DNA of 64,000 nucleotides from an uncultured Bacteroidales bacterium (GTDB lineage Bacteria; Bacteroidota; Bacteroidia; Bacteroidales; Muribaculaceae), in NCBI GenBank assembly GCA_900544535.1, contig UQVH01000004.1, forward strand, positions 1-64,000. Reading direction: 5' to 3'. The notes beneath the pieces were generated by a model that had not been told where the DNA came from, did no database searches, and saw only the letters and a list, made by a program, of their open reading frames with translations. A program made the position numbers and the translations under genes. The stretch's first letter is position 1. The number at the start of each line of letters is the position of its first letter. This document shows, one piece after another, positions 40,150 through 48,594 of the stretch.

Positions 40150-41529
40150 TCAGGCCGTGGTCTGGACGGTCATGGAATCCGGCTGGTCTTCCGGCATGAC
40201 TTTGACGCGCACGTTGACAATGCGGTGCTGGTGGATGGAGAGAATCAGGAAGCGGCAGCGACCGTAGACGATCGACTCTTTTTCCTTCGGGAAGTCACCC
40301 TTGATGGCAAGAAGCATCCCGGCGAGGGTCTCGCAGTCTTCTATGACCGGTGAGTAGGCTTCATCATCGAGCCCAGTGATACGGAAGAAGTCGTTGAGCA
40401 GCGTTTTGCCTTCAAATATGTAGGTGTCGTCGGGGAGGCGGCGGTAAGTCTTTTCCTCCACGTCGTATTCGTCGTCGATGTCGCCCACGATTTCTTCAAG
40501 CACATCTTCGAGAGTGACGATGCCCTGGGTGCCTCCGAACTCGTCGACAACGATGGCCAGATGGACGCGGCGCGAGCGGAAATCCTCAAGCAGGTCGTCG
40601 ATCATGCGCGATTCGGGGACGTAGTAGGGTTCGCGCATGAGTTTGCGCCAGTCGAAGCTGTCGCCTGATTGTCCGACATATGGGAGAAGGTCGCGCGAAT
40701 AGAGGACGCCTTTGATATTGTCCATCGTATTGTCGTAGACCGGCAGACGGGCAAAACCGCTGTCGATCACGATCTGCATGACCTGCGGGAAGGTGTCGGA
40801 AAGTTCGATGCCGGTGATGTCGACGCGGGGAGTCATGACTTCCGAGGCTGTCGTGTCGCCGAATTTCAGAATGCCCTCAAGCATGTCTTTGTTTTCGTCG
40901 TCACTGACATGTGCGATCTCCAGTGCCTGCGAAAGATCGTCGGCAGTGACCGATGTGGTCTTTTTCGTCACCACTTTCTTGACTATGCCGCTGCTCTTTA
41001 CGAGAATCGACGAGAGCGGATAGAACATCCTCAGGCCGCCTTCGAGAAACGGGGCAGCCATTTTGGCCCATGTCAGATTATTGGAATTGGCATAGAGTTT
41101 CGGTAGGATCTCACCGAAAAGAAGGATAAGGAAAGTAAGGAGGACGGTCTGAAGGATGAAACTCCACACAGGACTCAGAGCCGAGAATATCGGGCCGAGG
41201 GCGAAGTTACATAGCACGACGATGGTCACGTTGACCAGATTGTTGATGATAAGGATTGTAGCCAGAAGTCGTTCAGGCATCCGTAGAAGGCGCAGCACAC
41301 GTTCGCCCGACGGACTTTCTTCAAGTTCGTCGCACTGAGGAGGTGTCAGCGAGAAAAAGGAGATTTCACTACCGGAGACGAAAGCAGAGATAAAGAGCGC
41401 CAGCAGGGCACAGAGGAGCGCCACGATGCGGTCGGTTGTGAATGGCGCCACGTCAAGCAACGGAGTGTTGATAATGTCAAGAAGAATATTTGCCACCTGT
41501 TCAGTGGCAGGTAAAGGGTCAGTGTCCAA
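40150..41529 (-). CDS. gldE: GldE-like CNNM/CBS-domain membrane protein
   Basis: A 459-residue protein of the DUF21-CBS-CorC_HlyC family, GldE branch. The N-terminal DUF21 region (about 35-215) has three to four helices and the SAFVSGSEISFFSL motif. A CBS pair follows (about 230-350: MTPRVDITGIEL, ARLPVYDNTMDNIKGVLYS, AIVVDEFGGTQGIVTLEDVL), then the EEIVGDIDDEYD linker and a C-terminal transporter-associated domain (about 375-450). Relatives transport or sense divalent cations. It is the first gene of the gldE-gldD-PPTase operon. Confidence 0.9.
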   Translation of the reverse strand: MDTDPLPATEQVANILLDIINTPLLDVAPFTTDRIVALLCALLALFISAFVSGSEISFFSLTPPQCDELEESPSGERVLRLLRMPERLLATILIINNLVNVTIVVLCNFALGPIFSALSPVWSFILQTVLLTFLILLFGEILPKLYANSNNLTWAKMAAPFLEGGLRMFYPLSSILVKSSGIVKKVVTKKTTSVTADDLSQALEIAHVSDDENKDMLEGILKFGDTTASEVMTPRVDITGIELSDTFPQVMQIVIDSGFARLPVYDNTMDNIKGVLYSRDLLPYVGQSGDSFDWRKLMREPYYVPESRMIDDLLEDFRSRRVHLAIVVDEFGGTQGIVTLEDVLEEIVGDIDDEYDVEEKTYRRLPDDTYIFEGKTLLNDFFRITGLDDEAYSPVIEDCETLAGMLLAIKGDFPKEKESIVYGRCRFLILSIHQHRIVNVRVKVMPEDQPDSMTVQTTA

Positions 41530-41591
41530 GACGATCGAGATAAGTTATACAAAAAGCCGGGGCCGCATGGCCGCCAAAGGCATTATCGCTG

Positions 41592-41599
41592 CAAAGATA
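41592..41599 (-). promoter_or_regulatory. -7 promoter box of the gldE operon
   Basis: TATCTTTG on the minus strand, 63 nt before the ATG at 41529. Confidence 0.65.
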
Positions 41600-41701
41600 C
41601 GCAGAATTTTCGTAACCTCACAGCATTTCCACGCGCTTTATTAAAAAATGTTATCATGGAGGGTCAGGAGGGACTGCCAGACATCGCATGTCAGTATGCA
41701 T

Positions 41702-41749
41702 TACACCAATGCCGGACATCACACGATACGGGCGTCCGGCATTGGTGTA
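41702..41749 (-). terminator. Long perfect hairpin after the TPR histidine kinase
   Basis: A 16-bp perfect stem TACACCAATGCCGGAC / GTCCGGCATTGGTGTA (41702-41717, 41734-41749) with a 16-nt loop, 13 nt after the kinase stop. No T run follows on the minus strand, so it may stop transcription poorly or protect the 3' end of the mRNA. Confidence 0.65.
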
Positions 41750-41762
41750 TAGTGCCTCATGC

Positions 41763-43211
41763 TCAGCTGTGGAGGGTGAGGATGAAGGAGGCGCCGGTGG
41801 TGACTGTGGTGTCGAGGGTGAGGGAGCCGTTGATCTTTTCGGCGCGGAGAGCGCAGATCGGGAGGCCGAGGCGTGCGCCTTTGCTTATGTCAGTGGGGAT
41901 GGCAAACGGCTTGAAGAGGTTTTCACGCTCGTTTTCGGGAATGCCGGGGCTGGTGTCGGTGACGATGAACTGATGGCTCTTTGCGCCGCGCTTGCGGTAG
42001 GCAAGAGTGATTTTGCCACCTTCCGGAGTGTGTTTGGCGGCGTTTTCAAGCAGATGTGTCAGAATTTTTTCCACTTCGGGAGCGTCGATGCGGGCATAAC
42101 CCTTGCATCCGTCGAGGTTAAGGATGACGCGCGGCCTGAGCATAGGTCTGATCTTGTTGGCTATGGCGTCGCAGTATGGCTGGAGGTTGACTTCTTCAAG
42201 GGCCTCCTCTTCGGTCGGAGCCGAGCTGCCTACGTCGGAGAGTTCGCCGACGCGCTGTACGTAGCCCCGCAGATTGCGCACGGCGGGATCATTCTGGTCG
42301 AGCTGTTCGAGTGTCGGTTCCATCTGTGAGGACATGTTGTGGAGGATGGCGCTCTTGGCGGCACTCTCGTCGTTGGCGGTCTGGACCGACTTTTTCATGC
42401 GGCGGTTTTTGACAACCACACGCCAGTAGAATATGGCTCCGACGCCGAGAGCCGCAAGCGCGATGACGAAAAGTGTCACGAAGGTGACGATCCAGCCTGT
42501 GCGGGTCTTTATGGTGTGGTCCTTGTCGGCGATGGTTTCCTGACTTTCGGCATATTCCTGTTTGACCTTGCTGAGTTCGGTGTCGGCCATGACGTTTTCG
42601 ATCGAGTCAGACCAGCGCATATAATTTTCATAGGTGTGTTCGACGAGGCGCGCGTCGTTGGTGCTGACGGCGCGGTCGATCAGTTCCTTGTAGGCCTTGT
42701 CGGCGGCTTTATAGTCGTTGGCCTTGTCGTATTGCTTGATGAGATGGGCTATACAGAGGTCTCCTTTGGCAGGCTGGTTGACGGCATAGTAATATTGTGC
42801 CTCGTTGAAAAGCATGTCGCTGGTGATTTCCTTCGAATCGGCCTTCTTCGCATAGGCGGCCATTTTTGTAAGCGAGCGTCCGGCCGCAGTGTTGTCGGGA
42901 AAACTGCGGTAGATGAGGAACCGTGCGCGTTCTGTTGTGTAGAAGACGGCGGGAAGGGAATCGGAGGTGACATGGCGCTCGGCAAGAGTCCTGTCATTGT
43001 TTGAAAGCAGCCGGAAGGCGCCGTCATAGTTTTTGGCATCTGCGCATATGGCGGCCGCCGCAGCCGCCGAACGTGCCGCGGGAAGATACTGCCGGGAGGC
43101 CATCTGTGTATTGTAGGCCTTCAGATGGCGGTTGAGTTCGGTCTGGCTGTCGGCCCATATCCCGAAGACCACAGCGCTGATGGCAATGACCGATATTAAC
43201 AGTCGTTTCAT
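41763..43211 (-). CDS. TPR-containing sensor histidine kinase, orphan
   Basis: A 482-residue sensor kinase. The signal peptide (1-20) leads to a periplasmic TPR-like helical region (about 22-235), one membrane helix (about 240-263), a short coiled coil, a probable phospho-acceptor at His291 (ILHNMSSQ) and a C-terminal HATPase domain (about 365-482) with the N box LLENAAKHTPEGG, the G1 box DTSPGIPENERENLF and the G2 box GARLGLPI. The G2 motif is slightly altered (usual GTGLGL). No response regulator is adjacent and no receiver domain is fused, so its partner is elsewhere. No promoter box was recognised upstream. Confidence 0.85.
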   Translation of the reverse strand: MKRLLISVIAISAVVFGIWADSQTELNRHLKAYNTQMASRQYLPAARSAAAAAAICADAKNYDGAFRLLSNNDRTLAERHVTSDSLPAVFYTTERARFLIYRSFPDNTAAGRSLTKMAAYAKKADSKEITSDMLFNEAQYYYAVNQPAKGDLCIAHLIKQYDKANDYKAADKAYKELIDRAVSTNDARLVEHTYENYMRWSDSIENVMADTELSKVKQEYAESQETIADKDHTIKTRTGWIVTFVTLFVIALAALGVGAIFYWRVVVKNRRMKKSVQTANDESAAKSAILHNMSSQMEPTLEQLDQNDPAVRNLRGYVQRVGELSDVGSSAPTEEEALEEVNLQPYCDAIANKIRPMLRPRVILNLDGCKGYARIDAPEVEKILTHLLENAAKHTPEGGKITLAYRKRGAKSHQFIVTDTSPGIPENERENLFKPFAIPTDISKGARLGLPICALRAEKINGSLTLDTTVTTGASFILTLHS

Positions 43212-43372
43212 AATGTATAAATAGTTTGCGTGATGGAATTTATCTGATAAACGAATTACTTCGCGCTAAGGTTTAGCGGAGTTTGCGGGGAGTTTATTAA
43301 CAATCAGGGGCAGTTTTCAACATTTTAACACGATTTGATAGTCGAAAACTCTAACGGTCAGCGGAATTTTTG

Positions 43373-43380
43373 TTACTTTG
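43373..43380 (+). promoter_or_regulatory. Weak -7 box of the par operon
   Basis: TTACTTTG, one base off TAnnTTTG, 23 nt before the parA ATG at 43404. It lies inside the longer in-frame reading that begins with TTG at 43335, which supports the later start. Confidence 0.45.
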
Positions 43381-43403
43381 CATCAGAAACCAATAAAAAC
43401 CTT

Positions 43404-44168
43404 ATGGGTAAAATAATTGCAATCGCCAATCAGAAGGGCGGCGTCGGAAAAACCACCACCACAATCAACCTTGCCGCATCTTTGGCGGCCGAGGGAAAAA
43501 AGACGCTGATCATTGACGCCGACCCGCAGGCCAACGCTACGTCGGGCTACGGCATAGATCCCAAAGCCATGGCGTCGTCGATCTACGAATGTCTTGTCGA
43601 TGACTATCCGATGGACGGATCTCAGGTCGCGACCTGCTGCGAAGGGCTCGATCTTGTCGGCTCACGCATAGACCTGGCCGGTGCGGAAATCGAACTCATC
43701 AATAAACCTGCCCGTGAGAATGTCCTGAAAAAGGCTCTTGCCACGGTGAAAGACAAGTATGACTATGTGTTGATCGACTGTTCGCCGTCGCTGGGACTCA
43801 TAACGGTCAACGCGCTCACTGCGGCCGATTCGGTCATCATCCCCGTACAGGCGGAGTATTTCGCCCTGGAAGGGATCACAAAACTTCTCAACACCATCCG
43901 CATCATCAAGTCGAAACTCAATCCTCACATCGAGATCGAGGGATTTCTGCTGACCATGTATGACGCCCGTCTGCGCCTGGCCAATCAGATCTATGAGGAG
44001 CTCAAGGGCCATTTCGGCCCGATGGTGTTCGACACGGTCATTCCGCGCAACATCCGTCTGAGCGAAGCGCCGAGCCACGGACTTCCTGCCCTGCTCTATG
44101 ATCCGATTTCGCGCGGCGCCACCTCGCATGTGGCCCTTGCCCGCGAGCTGATAGCCAAAAACAGCTGA
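43404..44168 (+). CDS. parA: Chromosome partitioning ATPase ParA (Soj)
   Basis: The 254-residue ParA/Soj ATPase that moves or positions the chromosome origin with ParB-parS. It has the deviant Walker A motif KGGVGKTTT (11-19), DADPQANAT, VLIDCSPSLG (Walker B) and DTVIPRNIRLSEAPSHG. The start at 43404 gives the normal family N-terminus MGKIIAIANQ. parB follows 31 nt downstream. Confidence 0.96.
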   Translation: MGKIIAIANQKGGVGKTTTTINLAASLAAEGKKTLIIDADPQANATSGYGIDPKAMASSIYECLVDDYPMDGSQVATCCEGLDLVGSRIDLAGAEIELINKPARENVLKKALATVKDKYDYVLIDCSPSLGLITVNALTAADSVIIPVQAEYFALEGITKLLNTIRIIKSKLNPHIEIEGFLLTMYDARLRLANQIYEELKGHFGPMVFDTVIPRNIRLSEAPSHGLPALLYDPISRGATSHVALARELIAKNS

Positions 44169-44199
44169 AACCTCTTACTGTTAAAACACAATATATTCC

Positions 44200-45081
44200 A
44201 TGCAGCCAAAACGACCGGCCCTTGGCCGCGGACTCGATTCGCTCATCGCTATGGATGACGCTCCCGCCCGCGGAACATCGGCCATAAACGACATAGAGAT
44301 CTCACGTATCTCACCCAACCCGGACCAGCCGCGCCGTCTTTTTGATGAAGAGGCTCTGGAGGAACTCTCGCGATCGATCCGTGAGTTGGGCATCATCCAG
44401 CCGCTGTCGCTCCGCAAAACCGGTCCGGACAGCTATCAGATCATAGCCGGGGAGCGCCGCTACCGGGCCGCCATGATGGCGGGACTCACTACCGTTCCGG
44501 CCTATATACGCACCGCCAACGACTCGGAACTCACTGAGATGGCTCTCATCGAGAACATCCAGCGCGAGGACCTCAATGCGATCGAAATCGCCCTGACATT
44601 CAAGAAACTGATCGACCAGTACGATCTCACGCAGGAGCGGCTGAGCGAACGCATCGGCAAGAAGCGCACCACCATAGCCAACTTCCTGCGTCTGCTGCGT
44701 CTTCCGGCCGAAGTGCAGCTCGGACTGCGCGACCGCCGCATAGACATGGGCCATGCCCGCGCACTGCTCAGCATCGACGATCCCAAGTTCCAGCTGCGTC
44801 TTTATAACGAGATACTCAAGCAGGGACTTTCGGTGCGCCGCGTCGAGGAGCTGGCAAAAAAATATCAGCAGGCGGCTCTCGAAGGTAAGAAGCCCGAAAC
44901 CGATAGCAGAAGATTTTCTAACAATGATTATGATATTTTAAAGGATCATCTTTCACAGCGCTTCAGCACCCCTGTGAAGCTGACTTGCGACGCCTCCGGA
45001 AAGGGAAAAATCTCATTTTCTTTCCGCGATGAGGCTGAACTTGAAAGATTAATTGCTATCTTTGACACTGCAAAGCAGTAG
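44200..45081 (+). CDS. parB: Chromosome partitioning protein ParB
   Basis: The 293-residue ParB CTPase/DNA clamp that binds parS sites near the origin. The N-terminal ParA-binding peptide is RPALGRGLDSLI. The ParB/Srx domain has ISPNPDQPR, the CTP-binding GERRYRAA (84-91) and ENIQREDLN (118-126). A helix-turn-helix (about 140-200) and a C-terminal dimerisation domain follow. parA-parB usually mark the origin-proximal part of the chromosome. I did not see a parS-like TGTTNCACGTGAAACA match nearby. Confidence 0.96.
   Translation: MQPKRPALGRGLDSLIAMDDAPARGTSAINDIEISRISPNPDQPRRLFDEEALEELSRSIRELGIIQPLSLRKTGPDSYQIIAGERRYRAAMMAGLTTVPAYIRTANDSELTEMALIENIQREDLNAIEIALTFKKLIDQYDLTQERLSERIGKKRTTIANFLRLLRLPAEVQLGLRDRRIDMGHARALLSIDDPKFQLRLYNEILKQGLSVRRVEELAKKYQQAALEGKKPETDSRRFSNNDYDILKDHLSQRFSTPVKLTCDASGKGKISFSFRDEAELERLIAIFDTAKQ
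45057..45064 (+). promoter_or_regulatory. Possible internal promoter for the DUF5683 gene
   Basis: TATCTTTG fits the -7 consensus and lies within the last codons of parB, 91 nt before the ATG at 45156. It could give independent expression of the downstream genes. Confidence 0.4.
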
Positions 45082-45155
45082 CTATCCGGAGCAGTCGCTC
45101 CGCGATCTTCGGGATGATAGCTTCATCAGCTTGGGAATCAGGAAAATAATTCCAA

Positions 45156-46058
45156 ATGCAATTCGAAGCGGAAAAAGAACCACGAACGGTCAGAACCATA
45201 TTGAACGTAGTTGCCGGCATGATATTGATCGTGCTGGTGTGCCCGTTTAACATTTTTTCTGAAAATATATCGGTGAGTGCTGTCACCGCGGCATCCGACA
45301 CTACGGTGATGTCCGCTCCGCAGCGCCCGCGTAAGCCCGTCAGGCCGGAGAGACGTCATACATCGCCGATCTCAAACCTGCCGGACAGCTTTCCGATAGG
45401 CGATCCGCTCAAAGCACCCGCATTGGTGGTGCTTGACAGCCTTTCGGCCGCCGGAGACTCTGTGAGCATCGTGCCGATTGACTCCGTAGCTGTTCTGAAC
45501 GCGCCACTGACGGCGAAAAACGATTCAGTCGGCGGCGAGATGATGGAAAAGAAATTCACCTTTGTCCCGGACCCGACAAAGGCTGTCTGGATGTCGGCCC
45601 TCTTTCCGGGCCTCGGACAGCTGTATAACCGCCGCTACTGGAAGCTGCCGATAGTCGTCGGCGGTTTCATGGGGCTGGGCTATGCCATGAACTGGAACAA
45701 CACCATGCTGCGCGACTATACACGCGCCTATTCCGACATCATGGACAACGACCCGACGACAAAGAGCTATATGGACTTCTTCGCCCCGACTGTGAATGAG
45801 TCGGATCTGAATAAGGAATGGCTGACGGATCTACTGCGCCGCCGCAAGAACCAATACCGCCGCCAGCGTGACCTCTGTGTCATCTGTATGATTGGCGTCT
45901 ATCTTGTGGCAATGGTCGATGCCTATGTCGATGCGCAGCTCGCGCATTTCGACATCAGTCCCGACCTGAGTGTGGACATAGCTCCGACTCTTCTGCCGAC
46001 CGAAACCCGTAAAAACGGGCTGCCCGGTCTCGGCCTCTGCTGGGCGGTCAATTTCTGA
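45156..46058 (+). CDS. DUF5683 domain membrane protein
   Basis: A 300-residue protein with an N-terminal membrane or signal helix (about 14-35), a long proline- and serine-rich periplasmic linker (about 50-130) and a DUF5683 domain (about 135-300) with AVWMSALFPGLGQLYNRRYWKLPIVVGGF and a second helix pair around VICMIGVYLVAMVDAYVDAQL. The SALFPGLGQ motif recalls TM2-type hairpins. The order parA-parB-DUF5683-lytic transglycosylase is conserved in Bacteroidales, hinting at a link between segregation and the envelope (inference). Confidence 0.87.
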   Translation: MQFEAEKEPRTVRTILNVVAGMILIVLVCPFNIFSENISVSAVTAASDTTVMSAPQRPRKPVRPERRHTSPISNLPDSFPIGDPLKAPALVVLDSLSAAGDSVSIVPIDSVAVLNAPLTAKNDSVGGEMMEKKFTFVPDPTKAVWMSALFPGLGQLYNRRYWKLPIVVGGFMGLGYAMNWNNTMLRDYTRAYSDIMDNDPTTKSYMDFFAPTVNESDLNKEWLTDLLRRRKNQYRRQRDLCVICMIGVYLVAMVDAYVDAQLAHFDISPDLSVDIAPTLLPTETRKNGLPGLGLCWAVNF

Positions 46059-46124
46059 CGACCGTCCGGTGCAATCCGCGATAAAAACATCACCTCTCCA
46101 TTGATATATCTGTAAAAGAAAGTA

Positions 46125-47903
46125 ATGAATAAATCAATCCTTGTCACAGTATTTGCCATCGGTCTCAATGCACTGAGCGTCATGGGCGCGCAATCTATAC
46201 TTGAGATAAAGAATTCGATTACCGATGACAATATAATAGCTCCGGAAAGTTTCGAGACACAGACACGCCTGTTGGAAGAAAATTTCTATCTGAAAAACTA
46301 TGTAGTTCCAGGCATTGACTTGGGAGCATCGCAGACGGCCACTCCCGCCGAATATGAGGAGCGCCTCAAGAAACTTCCGACAGAGATCGAGCTGCCCTAC
46401 AATTCGGTTGTCGGCAACTATATCAATATGTATCTCACCAAGCGCCGTTCGCTCGTGGCCGATATGCTTGCGCTTCACAGCTACTACGGGCCTATCTTTG
46501 TCGAGGAACTGCTCAAGGAGGGGATGCCCACGGAACTGCAGTATCTGCCGGTGATCGAGTCGGCCATCAACCCCAATGCGGTTTCCCGCGCCGGAGCCGC
46601 CGGTCTGTGGCAGTTCATGCCCGCTACGGCCAAGGGCCTCGGCATGGAGGTCAATTCGCTGATCGACGAGCGCAGGGATGCCCGTCTGTCGTCGCGCAAC
46701 GCTGCCCGATATCTGAAACAGCTCTATGAGATCTACAATGACTGGTCGCTCGCCATCGCCGCATACAACTGCGGTCCCGGCAACGTCAACAAGGCTCTGC
46801 GTCGTGCAGGAGGGGAAGGCAAAAAGGATTTCTGGGAAATCTATAATTATCTTCCTGCCGAAACCCGCGGCTATGTTCCCGCATTCATCGCCGCAAACTA
46901 TGTGATGAATTACTATAACAAACATGGCATTTCTCCTACTGTAATCAAGCGTCATCTGACCACCGATACGGTGCAGGTGAACAAATATATCCATTTCGAT
47001 CAGATCGCCGCTGTCCTGAACATTCCGGTCGATGAGATCAGAATGCTCAATCCGCAGTATCGCAAGGACATCATCCCCGGTGACTATCGCCCCTACGTGC
47101 TCACTCTCCCCACCCAGCAGTGTCTGAGCTATGTGATGAGCGAGAAGCGCATTGTCGAATATGACGCGGATCGCTATGCCCGCCGCAGCTATGTGGAACC
47201 GGGTGAAAGTTCCGAACCGGAGGCCGTGCCCGGTGATAACGGTGTGGCAAACCTCGCACAGGCAAGCCGTCAGACGAGCAATGCGGAGACAAACAATGAG
47301 ATCGCCCAGACCCATCTGACCGAGAAAATGGTGGTCAAGACTCATGTGGTCACCCGCGGAGAAAGTATTCGTGACATCGCCCGTCAGTATGGCGTCTCTG
47401 CTACCGATATCAAACGCTGGAATCAGCTGCGCCGAGGAAAGGTGAAAGAGGGCGACAAACTTAAGATCGAGGTCTTCGAGCGTGTCGCTCCTGAAGGCGT
47501 CAAGGTTGTCACAGCTCCTGAAGTGGCACAGGTGAGCGCCGAGACTCTGCGCGAGTCGGCTTCGGCATCGGCTCCTAAAGAAGAGAGCGTGTCACGTACA
47601 TCTGCCGCAAAGACCACTCCGGCCAAGACGGTCGAGACTCCTAAGGCAACAACAAAAGCCGGAACAGCCAAGTCAAAAGCGGCCGCCAAGACAAGCGCCG
47701 CGAAGAAGCCCGTCTCCTACAAGGTGCGCAACGGCGATACTCTTGAGAAGATCGCCCGTAGGCACGGCACGACTGTCGCCGCTATCCAGTCGGCCAACGG
47801 ACTCGGCAAGAGCACAAACATCCGTGCCGGTCAGACTCTTAAAATCCCTCAGAAGTCTACTGCGAAGTCTACTAAGAAAAAATCATCGCGCCGCAGAAGA
47901 TGA
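46125..47903 (+). CDS. MltD-like lytic transglycosylase with LysM domains
   Basis: A 592-residue peptidoglycan-cleaving enzyme. It has a signal peptide (1-22), an SLT/MltD catalytic domain (about 125-260) with catalytic Glu145 in LPVIESAINPNAVS, GLWQFMPATAKGLG and IAAYNCGPGNVNKAL, then a first LysM (about 403-450: THVVTRGESIRDIARQYGV), a Lys/Ala/Thr-rich linker (about 485-530), a second LysM (about 534-580: YKVRNGDTLEKIARRHG) and a very basic tail ending in four arginines. Periplasmic or outer-membrane side. Last gene of the parA cluster, before a strong convergent terminator. Confidence 0.93.
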   Translation: MNKSILVTVFAIGLNALSVMGAQSILEIKNSITDDNIIAPESFETQTRLLEENFYLKNYVVPGIDLGASQTATPAEYEERLKKLPTEIELPYNSVVGNYINMYLTKRRSLVADMLALHSYYGPIFVEELLKEGMPTELQYLPVIESAINPNAVSRAGAAGLWQFMPATAKGLGMEVNSLIDERRDARLSSRNAARYLKQLYEIYNDWSLAIAAYNCGPGNVNKALRRAGGEGKKDFWEIYNYLPAETRGYVPAFIAANYVMNYYNKHGISPTVIKRHLTTDTVQVNKYIHFDQIAAVLNIPVDEIRMLNPQYRKDIIPGDYRPYVLTLPTQQCLSYVMSEKRIVEYDADRYARRSYVEPGESSEPEAVPGDNGVANLAQASRQTSNAETNNEIAQTHLTEKMVVKTHVVTRGESIRDIARQYGVSATDIKRWNQLRRGKVKEGDKLKIEVFERVAPEGVKVVTAPEVAQVSAETLRESASASAPKEESVSRTSAAKTTPAKTVETPKATTKAGTAKSKAAAKTSAAKKPVSYKVRNGDTLEKIARRHGTTVAAIQSANGLGKSTNIRAGQTLKIPQKSTAKSTKKKSSRRRR

Positions 47904-47962
47904 CCTGCGGTTCTCGCCGGCGGGGTGCCATCCGGCTGCCGCCGGTGTGACATTGAATCATA

Positions 47963-48020
47963 CGATAAAAGGAAAATTCCACTGCGATCAGCCGTATCGC
48001 AGTGGAATTTCCTTTTATCG
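47963..48020. terminator. Long bidirectional terminator between mltD-like and kor genes
   Basis: Two 25-26-nt arms (47963-47988 and 47996-48020) pair perfectly except for one bulged A. The outer edge is CGATAAAAGG / CCTTTTATCG and the inner part CCACTGCGAT / ATCGCAGTGG, with a 7-nt loop. T-rich sequence follows on both strands. Confidence 0.92.
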
Positions 48021-48036
48021 TGTTTTGACTGTTATC

Positions 48037-48570
48037 TCAGATAAGCTCCATGCCTTTCAGGATAGCCTGTTTGTTGAGAGGGAGCAGGTGGTGGTGGCGT
48101 TCGGGAAGAGTTTTCTTAAGTCCTTTCATTACGGCTTCGACCGGAAGCAGTCCGCGGACTTTCAGGAGGGCGCCGAGCAATACCATGTTGTAGGTTTTGC
48201 TTGATTTCAGCTCGAACGTGGCTTCCATCGCTTCAACGGGGTAGACTTTTATGTCCTTGCGGGTGGGAGCGTGGTGTATGCTGTAAGGGTCATAGATCAG
48301 TATGCCGCCGGGCTTGACCTTCGACTCGAATTTGTCGAGACTCTGCTGGTTGAGGATGACTGCGGTGTCGTAGGTATTGAGCACGGGGCTGCTGATCGGC
48401 TGGTCGGAAAGAATGACGGTGACATTGGCTGTGCCGCCGCGTTGTTCGGGGCCGTAGGCCGGCATCCAGGTCACTTCAAGGTTGTCCATGAGACCCGCGT
48501 AGGCGAGGATCTTGCCCATCGAAAGCACACCCTGACCGCCGAAGCCTGCTATAATGATTTCTTCTTTCAT
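48037..48570 (-). CDS. 2-oxoacid:ferredoxin oxidoreductase, gamma subunit
   Basis: The 177-residue gamma subunit of a four-subunit 2-oxoacid:ferredoxin oxidoreductase (KorC/VorC type). The family start EEIIIAGFGGQGVLSMGKIL is clear, followed by TWMPAYGPEQRGGTANVTVI, which contacts CoA, and SSPVLNTYDTAVILNQQSL. Cytoplasmic. Last gene of the operon delta-alpha-beta-gamma; it starts 24 nt after the beta subunit stop. Confidence 0.93.
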   Translation of the reverse strand: MKEEIIIAGFGGQGVLSMGKILAYAGLMDNLEVTWMPAYGPEQRGGTANVTVILSDQPISSPVLNTYDTAVILNQQSLDKFESKVKPGGILIYDPYSIHHAPTRKDIKVYPVEAMEATFELKSSKTYNMVLLGALLKVRGLLPVEAVMKGLKKTLPERHHHLLPLNKQAILKGMELI

Positions 48571-48594
48571 CGTTCTTGTTGTTTTAACATCCTC

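Noticed and set aside
39552..41529. Evidence for gliding motility or type IX secretion
   Set aside because: GldD and GldE homologues are common in non-motile gut Bacteroidales, and no other gld, spr or por genes are in the window.
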